A stretch of DNA of 64,000 bases, from NCBI GenBank assembly GCA_030141605.1, contig JAQGDQ010002367.1:62001-126000 (forward strand). The letters run 5' to 3'. Positions 57,974 through 64,000 of the stretch are shown here, piece by piece. How positions within the stretch are numbered: the first letter of the stretch is position 1; each line of letters starts with the position of its first letter. The notes below the pieces were generated by a model, which was not told where the DNA came from, did not search any database, and was given only the letters and a program-made list of their open reading frames with translations. A program made the translations under genes and the position numbers. Source of the stretch: Tubiluchus corallicola. Lineage: Eukaryota; Priapulida; Priapulimorpha; Priapulimorphida; Tubiluchidae.

Positions 57974-59329
57974 GTATGTATTACAGTGTAATAACATTTC
58001 ATCTCTTTTCTTATGTTGTATTCTGTGAAAAGAAGAGAGACTACTTAGCTCTGAAATATTTGTTTTGTTATGCTGTATGAATTTTACTTCATCTCCCGTG
58101 TTTTCTGTGAAAAGAAAAGAGACTATTTAGTTTTGTTGCACGTCTTTTACAGTGTTTATAGCAATTTTAAAGTACACATTCACTCATAGTTAATATACAG
58201 TTAATTTTAGATTTTTATAATTAATTTTTGTATAGATTACTCAGTTATCTATCCATTAAGCAAGACATGCCATGCTTTAACGTTATTTAAGGAGTATGAA
58301 AAGGGAATTTTAAAGCTTACATACTTTATATTGCTTTGCACTACTGTTACCTGTTTGAAAGATCACATGCGCCTGAAAAAGGAAATTCTATATATTGTAA
58401 AATATTTGTAACAGCAGCTAAAACATCACTGTTTCACTATTCTAGTGTGCACCAAAACCATCATTGGTTCACCAATAAACATATTAACATATTAATTTTT
58501 TTAACCTAACTCAAATGATAAAGTAATTTATACTTTTGCTTAGTAAGAGAAGTGTGAGCTACAAATGTTCTAATTATATTTTGGACTTTGTTTAAACTTG
58601 TTTCCAATGAACGTAAGTTGAGGGAGTTTCAATTTTCTGTAGCGTTACTGTTAAGACAAGTTCTGCCTGCCATAAAACAGCTTGTAGGTGATTCAAAATT
58701 TCAAGATAATTTTTATATAAGAATAGTGCTTTTTAATAACCTATTAATAGCCACACATCTGTATTGCCAAAGTCATAGCTGTTCCTAGAGTGGCATTTAT
58801 CAATAAAAATAACAAGGTTATTATGTGTAAAATCATACTTGAAAAAATATGCTGTTAAAAATTTTTAATTAGAAGGGTCTTATTTAAACATTATAGTTTT
58901 TTAATAGTCATTTTCATAACAAAGAGGCACACTTGTTCCTTTCATTGTGTTCCACGCATTTGACTTGTCATTAGATCTATGCAAGTGTTTGAGCTGGCGT
59001 CTGAGAAATTAAGTAGATAAGGTAAGCTTCATCAAGTATGTACAATATTGTACATGTAGTTATGGTTTTGTCATATAATACATGTCCAGTTGTCCAGTAG
59101 GTATTCGTAGATAGTGTAATAAAAAATGTGTGGGGATTAAAAATATTATAGTAGTAGTAGGATGTGCTGCTAAAATATGTCCAGAACTACTGACAATTTC
59201 TTTTAGTAAATTAAATATACTTAGTTAAATGGGTTCATGATGACTTTATGACAGATTATTCAGCACGTCGATCACCTTGCCTTAACCATTCTCAAGAATA
59301 CATACAGATTTAATCTAAATTGAATACAT

Positions 59330-60060
59330 TATAATATTAGTTAGAGAAGCTCCATCAGTGGTCTAAGGACTATCGTAAGCAGATAAACTGATATTACTAT
59401 TGCTGATAAACAGAAACAAAGCTCCTTCCAATATACATTGCAGATGTACCACTAACAATGGTCAGCTCACATGAATATCTTGGAGTTATAATAAATCAAA
59501 ATCTCTGTTGAAATGACCACACTGATAGGATTCTGTCTAAAGAAACATCACTTTGGATCCATTAGGTAGAATGTTTACTGATCTGAGGAAGTAAACCAGA
59601 CTGCTTATTACACATTAGTCAACATACACTAATAGACACCTAGGCAGGAATATGCTGTTGTGCATGGAGCCTTTATACCCAATATAATATCATCAACTTG
59701 GAGAAGGTTCAGCATCAAGCAGCACTTTGGAGAATAGACGGCCACTTTACCAAGCCACAATGTTTTATAAAATTCAGCATGAACTGTTGACTATGCCCTC
59801 TCCTGTAAGCAGATCCTTCTTATGCACCCATTCATGCCATCAGTACAAATATGTCCAAGTCCCATCAAGTCCTTTTATCCTCGTACAATCAGGATCTAGA
59901 ACAGATTTCCAACCAAAGCAGTAAATGCTAGTTTTACTGAAACATTTTGGCAGGTGATACTTGATCTCATCAGAGTCAAAAAGCAGCCTGCTCACATTTA
60001 ATTACTGTCGATTCCAACTTATTACTGCAGTAATTTTCAAGCTCTATCGATTAAATCTTA
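59330..60060 (+). pseudogene. LINE reverse transcriptase C-terminal relic in PI4KA intron 3
   Basis: Plus strand. MVSSHEYLGVIINQNLC followed by NDHTDRILSKETS (59459-59555) is the thumb motif Y-L-G-V-x-h-x-x-x-L-x-W-x-x-H. SLYTQYNIINLEKVQHQAAL and WRIDGHFTK (59670-59755) correspond to D-P-Y-x-x-x-x-I-x-x-L-E-x-V-Q-x-x-A-A-R-x-h. After that comes a CxFYKIQHE-like segment. Frameshifts throughout. Confidence 0.75.
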
Positions 60061-60536
60061 GCTGCTTGGAGAGTTAGGGAGATTTTTCCAGAATTGCCAG
60101 CTGGAATCCATACAACACAAAGTCGTTAAGGCCGCTACACACAACTGCACCACACTGGGAGTCATCTGGAGGAGCCTGATCAGGATTCTGATTTCGACCA
60201 CTGATTGTAAAGTGATTGATTGATGTCTTGCAAAGACATTTGATGCCTTATAAATGTAGTTTTTATTTTCTTTTTCTGTTTTTTTTTGTTGACTATTAAT
60301 TATGGACGAGCATTAATGGTTAAATACAACACTCTAGTTTGCAAAAATCTTCATTTTTTTCTGTCAGCAATATTTTCAACCTGTTTCTTTGTTTGTATTT
60401 CTGTTTCTGTCACAGTTCTGAATTCGGAAATTTGCTGTTTTGTTTGAATTCCGAATTCTGAAAAACTGGGTTACATTTAAAACAAACTTTTATATTTTTT
60501 GGTAGCACATGCTTCATTAATGTACGTCATTTTTAG

Positions 60537-60622
60537 GAATTCCTCTAAGTGAAAAGTTCGGTTTTTGTCTTGTCACACTACTGTCAGATGTAGCTAGCCG
60601 ATGTGAATTCTACAAACAACAG
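60537..60622 (+). CDS. PI4KA: PI4KA exon 4
   Basis: 86 bases, acceptor CATTTTTAG, donor CAACAG/GTAATT, phase 1 to 0. The split codon with exon 3 gives Arg, then IPLSEKFGFCLVTLLSDVAS. The FCLVTLLSDVA core is identical to vertebrate PI4KA. Confidence 0.94.
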
Positions 60623-61563
60623 GTAATTACAGATCTATGAAATCACATAGCTGTCATTATGCAATTTACAAAGTCTGTATACACTATTTGGAAAGTGTGT
60701 ATATTATTAATATTGGTCAACGGGTAACATTAATAGTTGATAGCTTATTAGATTAATGTGTTGTTTGATTTGCAACCAAGGCTCTGACTTTTCTAAAGTA
60801 AGCTAAAAAAGCAATCTCGGCCATAGTTGGACACGATCCAAGTTCCAGACTCGGAATATTGAATAAATAATCAGCGATATGTATATTGTTGTAACAAACG
60901 AATTTTTATAAGCAGATACGAAAAGAAAACAAAAAGTGCCAAGAAATCTTGGTATTGGTTGCTGAGGTAAAGGCCTATTGTGGGACACTAATCTTAGTAT
61001 ATTAATACAATTGTGTACTCGGCATTGCAAAATAAACTATGACAGTAGCAATGACAGTAATGAGTGCACCAGGTTGCCCTTCTTATCATCATTGTTATTT
61101 GTTTCTGTACAGTTTGCTCTATTGTCACGTTATTTCGCCTCTGGAGAGCAGTGAAGGGCACACATAGGCAATGTTTCTTTTTGTGTCTTGCAGCTTTTTC
61201 CTCATTTTGCCATCACACTGTGCAACTCCTAATCTTAATTACTTAATTTAAATCTAATTAAAATTTAAGTTCTAAATTTTACAGATCATTAATCCTAATA
61301 AAGTTTTTCTCCAGTTACTAAAATTCACAATAAATCAACACTTGAGTCCACAGCTTTATTCTGCCACTAATAAATTACCGTGAAATTGGTATTATAAATT
61401 ATTAAAAAAATGTTTTTACAAACTGTAATACAAGTTTATGCAGTGATTCCACATGCACATATGATGGGAATACTAAAGTTACTGCTAATGACAGTTGCTT
61501 TTTACTCTCAACTTTTCTATGACTTTTGTTTTCTGTTAATTGTTTCTTGCTTTTATGTCTTAG

Positions 61564-61657
61564 ATTATAGTAAGTCAAATTGAGCTATTGAAAGTAGCTA
61601 CTATAATGTGCAAAGGTTTTCGTGAAGAACGTGGACCAAGGAGCAGTACTGCTAAAG
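61564..61657 (+). CDS. PI4KA: PI4KA exon 5
   Basis: 94 bases, acceptor TGTCTTAG, donor GCTAAAG/GTAAAA, phase 0 to 1. IIVSQIELLKVATIMCKGFR occupies the place of the helix R-D-E-I-L-E-V-L-L-Q-V-L-x-x-h-L-x-x-C in vertebrates. It is followed by a short variable stretch (EERGPRSSTAK). Less conserved than its neighbours; length, phase and position support it. Confidence 0.85.
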
Positions 61658-62093
61658 GTAAAACAAATTTGCTAGTATTATTTTTTTGATAAATAATAAC
61701 AGCTAAATCCATTTTACACGTAGCATCACCATAATTGATTTGATATGATTTTAGATGAGTTTTAAGTTTTATACCAAAGTCTGTGAAAACTTTCACACAG
61801 TGCAAACTGCAAAATAGAACTGATTTTTTTTTTTGAAAATGTGTTCAAAATTGTGAGATTTTTGCATCAAGTCTAATGTGAGGTAAGTGTAACACCGGTA
61901 ATACTCAGATCAATATAATGAATCAATTATAGTTTTGAAAGTTTAAAAAATTAGAAACAATTCAAAATTAACGTATAATTCGCTTATATAATTTATCATT
62001 TTTTGTATAGTAAAAACTACATGAAGTCTGGTCTCCATATTTAGATCAACTAACGGTCATATCATCCAGGACTTGTGATCATAATGATATATT

Positions 62094-62146
62094 AATACTA
62101 CTACTAGTATTACTACTACTACTACTACTAATAATAATAATAACAA
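62094..62146. repeat. (TAC)n/(TAA)n microsatellite
   Basis: Runs of TAC and TAA triplets in PI4KA intron 5. Confidence 0.85.
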
Positions 62147-62565
62147 TCATTACTGTATTGTAACAATTTATTACAGTGCTTTTCCACTGTAAAGTATTTT
62201 ATTTTATTTATGAAATAGGTAAAATGATTAAAGCACTTACGAATCTAAAAGTAAAAATTAGTGCACCGTAGGAGAACAAACTGCAAATCTAAAAGGCATT
62301 TACTACAACAATTTAAAAATCTATAATTTCTGTTATGCTACAAAAAATAATATTCTTAAATGAAAAGATAAATGTATGTATATGTATTATATATCAGACA
62401 GAGATAATCTGTTAGCACTTAGCTGTTATCCCAAATATATTATCTGAAAACAAATTATCTTATTTCTACCTAATGCAAATGGCAAGTGATTAAATTATGA
62501 AATCTGTGTTATTTGATTATAAAGCTCGGACACTTCTTGCATAATTATATTATTCTATTTTGTAG

Positions 62566-62896
62566 TGCATTTGTGTCGAACAGTTGTACCAATTCTTATT
62601 GGTGTTGCTAGAGCATTTGGACGAGCTGCTGATGGCGACCCACCATTGTTTTGTCGTATATTTCCACCAATAAGAATGCCGCAGAACATCAAACAACCAG
62701 TTAAAACTACAGTAAACATGACAAAGCAACGCAGCTTCAACACTTTTCGCTCAATTATACCAAAGTCAATTTCGCAAAGCTGTTCAGTGGGTCAGGATTT
62801 TCTTTCCTTAGCTGTGAAGAACAAAAGTGAGATAGATGCTACCACCCATTTAGATTTTTTCCCTATGGTTTCTCAACAAGAAACAGATCAGATGTG
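62566..62896 (+). CDS. PI4KA: PI4KA exon 6
   Basis: 331 bases, acceptor TATTTTGTAG, donor AGATGTG/GTAAGA, phase 1 to 2. HLCRTVVPILIGVARAFGRA matches Y-L-C-K-x-h-I-P-x-L-I-G-h-S-R-A-F-G-R. LFCRIFPPIRMP and RSFNTFRSIIPKSI match the L-L-S-K-L-F-P-K-I and R-R-S-F-N-D-F-R-S-I-L-P-S-N-L segments. The remaining 45 residues are Ser/Gln/Asp-rich and correspond to the long variable loop that follows in vertebrates. Confidence 0.93.
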
Positions 62897-64000
62897 GTAA
62901 GAATTATTATCAGTTTGATGCAACTTGAGCTGGCTATAGCTTTTGTAGTGTTACTGAAAGAAACTATTTTCATTAAAAACTTTAAAACATAAAGTACTAA
63001 AAGCATGTCAAACATTTCTGCTGCATGGCGTAGTAGTCATTTTCAGTATGATAGAATTCACAAACTGCAACAAATTTTGTAGATGAAGCCTGCAATATTT
63101 GTAAATGTCTAGTAAATATAATATATAGTAACCGAAGATATAGTAAAACAAACTAATAGAGAAAAAGATATACAGTAAAATATAATTAGGATAAAAATAA
63201 CTGCCAGCACCCACTTAAGTAGATCTTGGCCTGCACTGCACTGTGTGTCATTGTAGTTAATTTGTACGTCAGTTGAATGAAAAAGGGTAAAAGTACATCT
63301 GTATAGTAGGAGACAAAATAATGGTATTTTTATGATATTTTTTCCGACGAATATTGTTGTTTAGTTACACTCAGTATCAGAATGAAAGTTTTGTTATTAT
63401 TTGCTGAGTGCAGTCGATTCGGGTCAGAAGTTAAAAATTAAGCCAAAAGAAATCAGTACATTTATGACACTGAAATTACCAAGGCACAAAGAATGTTGCA
63501 AAATTAAAAGAGTAAAATTTCAGTTATCAGTATTGAAGTAGAAATACCCTTCAGAGAGAGAGAGAGAGAGCTAGAGAATTTATAAATAAAAGGGGAAAAT
63601 TTTCACCTTTCACGAGATTTGGGCAAAAAATCATAACTGCACAAAAGCAGTTACTCAGGCCGTGTTTCCACTGCTTCCGTATCTACACGCACACACACAG
63701 TTTTTTTTTTGTTTGCAAATTTTACATCCGCGGAAGCTTTTTCCAGTGCATCTGTATTCATTGTGCAGTATTCATATAACAGTGCGGCAAAAATTTTAGC
63801 GCGTAATCTAGATTTGGGAGTTTTGAGGCGAACGAAGCATATATTTCTTTTTAAAGGTTTAAAAATGGCAATAAAGCACGTGACAACACCTAGTTTTCAA
63901 AAACCGTGAATATTGGAACAAGTTATAATGGGTGAAAAACAGTGCCTAAGTTATTTAAGAATGTAACCTGCAACTCTTTGACTTAATTTGCAAATTTTGC
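62897..64000. other. PI4KA intron 6, nothing coding seen
   Basis: No further PI4KA exon could be recognised up to the edge. The open frame 63709-63909 has no similarity to the next PI4KA segment. A short (GA)n run lies at 63555-63571. Confidence 0.5.

Larger units (their letters stand above)
51763..62896 (+). other. PI4KA: Gene locus: phosphatidylinositol 4-kinase alpha, 5' part
   Basis: Gene-level entry for the six exons listed separately. Introns: 51856-56576, 56697-57879, 57974-60536, 60623-61563, 61658-62565 and one starting at 62897. Their phases are 0, 0, 1, 0, 1 and 2. Together the exons give 818 coding bases, about 272 residues, matching the N-terminus of the animal enzyme. PI4KA makes PI4P at the plasma membrane in a complex with TTC7 and FAM126. 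The window covers only the start of the long N-terminal helical-repeat region; the C-terminal kinase domain is beyond the right edge. Confidence 0.9.

Noticed and set aside
63709-63909. Candidate seventh PI4KA exon
   Set aside because: No similarity to the protein segment expected after exon 6, and no matching phase-2 acceptor.

Overview
The window looks like AT-rich genomic DNA of an invertebrate animal. Both recognisable host genes have short exons, GT/AG splice sites and long introns. Their encoded proteins are typical metazoan ones: a Shaw/Kv3-type voltage-gated potassium channel and phosphatidylinositol 4-kinase alpha. The rest is dominated by old retrotransposons (Ty3/gypsy, BEL/Pao and several LINE types), DNA transposons and long microsatellites. 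The species cannot be fixed from the sequence. The density of BEL/Pao, gypsy and LINE relics would suit a mollusc or another marine invertebrate, but that is inference.

Host gene 1 lies on the minus strand. Three coding exons of a Shaw-like channel sit at 34625-35158 (cytoplasmic T1 domain), 20645-20848 (linker to S1) and 6641-7477 (S1 to S6 and the start of the C-tail). All junctions are phase 0 and together they encode 525 residues. The third exon ends at a strong donor, so the 3' end of the gene lies further left and was not found.

Host gene 2 lies on the plus strand. Six exons (51763-51855, 56577-56696, 57880-57973, 60537-60622, 61564-61657, 62566-62896) encode the N-terminal part of PI4KA, and all splice phases agree. 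The kinase domain is beyond the right edge. The two genes are head to head, 16.6 kb apart, with only mobile-element debris recognised between them.

Mobile elements by region. 0.6-5.9 kb: decayed gypsy and LINE pieces. 9525-15732: a 6.2 kb Mutator-like (MULE) transposon in a channel intron, with 65-bp terminal inverted repeats, a perfect 9-bp target duplication and remnants of a spliced transposase gene. Nested in one of that gene's introns is a separate 726-bp inverted-repeat element (9812-10537), also with a perfect 9-bp target duplication. 16.2-19.6 kb: LINE relics. 21.5-24 kb and 26-28 kb: gypsy relics. 28.0-31.6 kb: a BEL/Pao element. 31.6-33.6 kb: a LINE broken up by inverted repeats, including a foldback with 77-bp arms. 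36.6-39.9 kb: LINE pieces. 40.5-43.7 kb: a gypsy copy with one long open frame that bridges deletions in its integrase. 43.96-44.93 kb: a decayed copy of a repetitive gene family of unknown function. 47-48.5 kb: LINE. 50019-50408: a probable solo LTR. The PI4KA introns hold four more LINE fragments.

No tRNA, rRNA or CRISPR was seen. All family assignments come from reading translations by eye against remembered family motifs; no database search was run.
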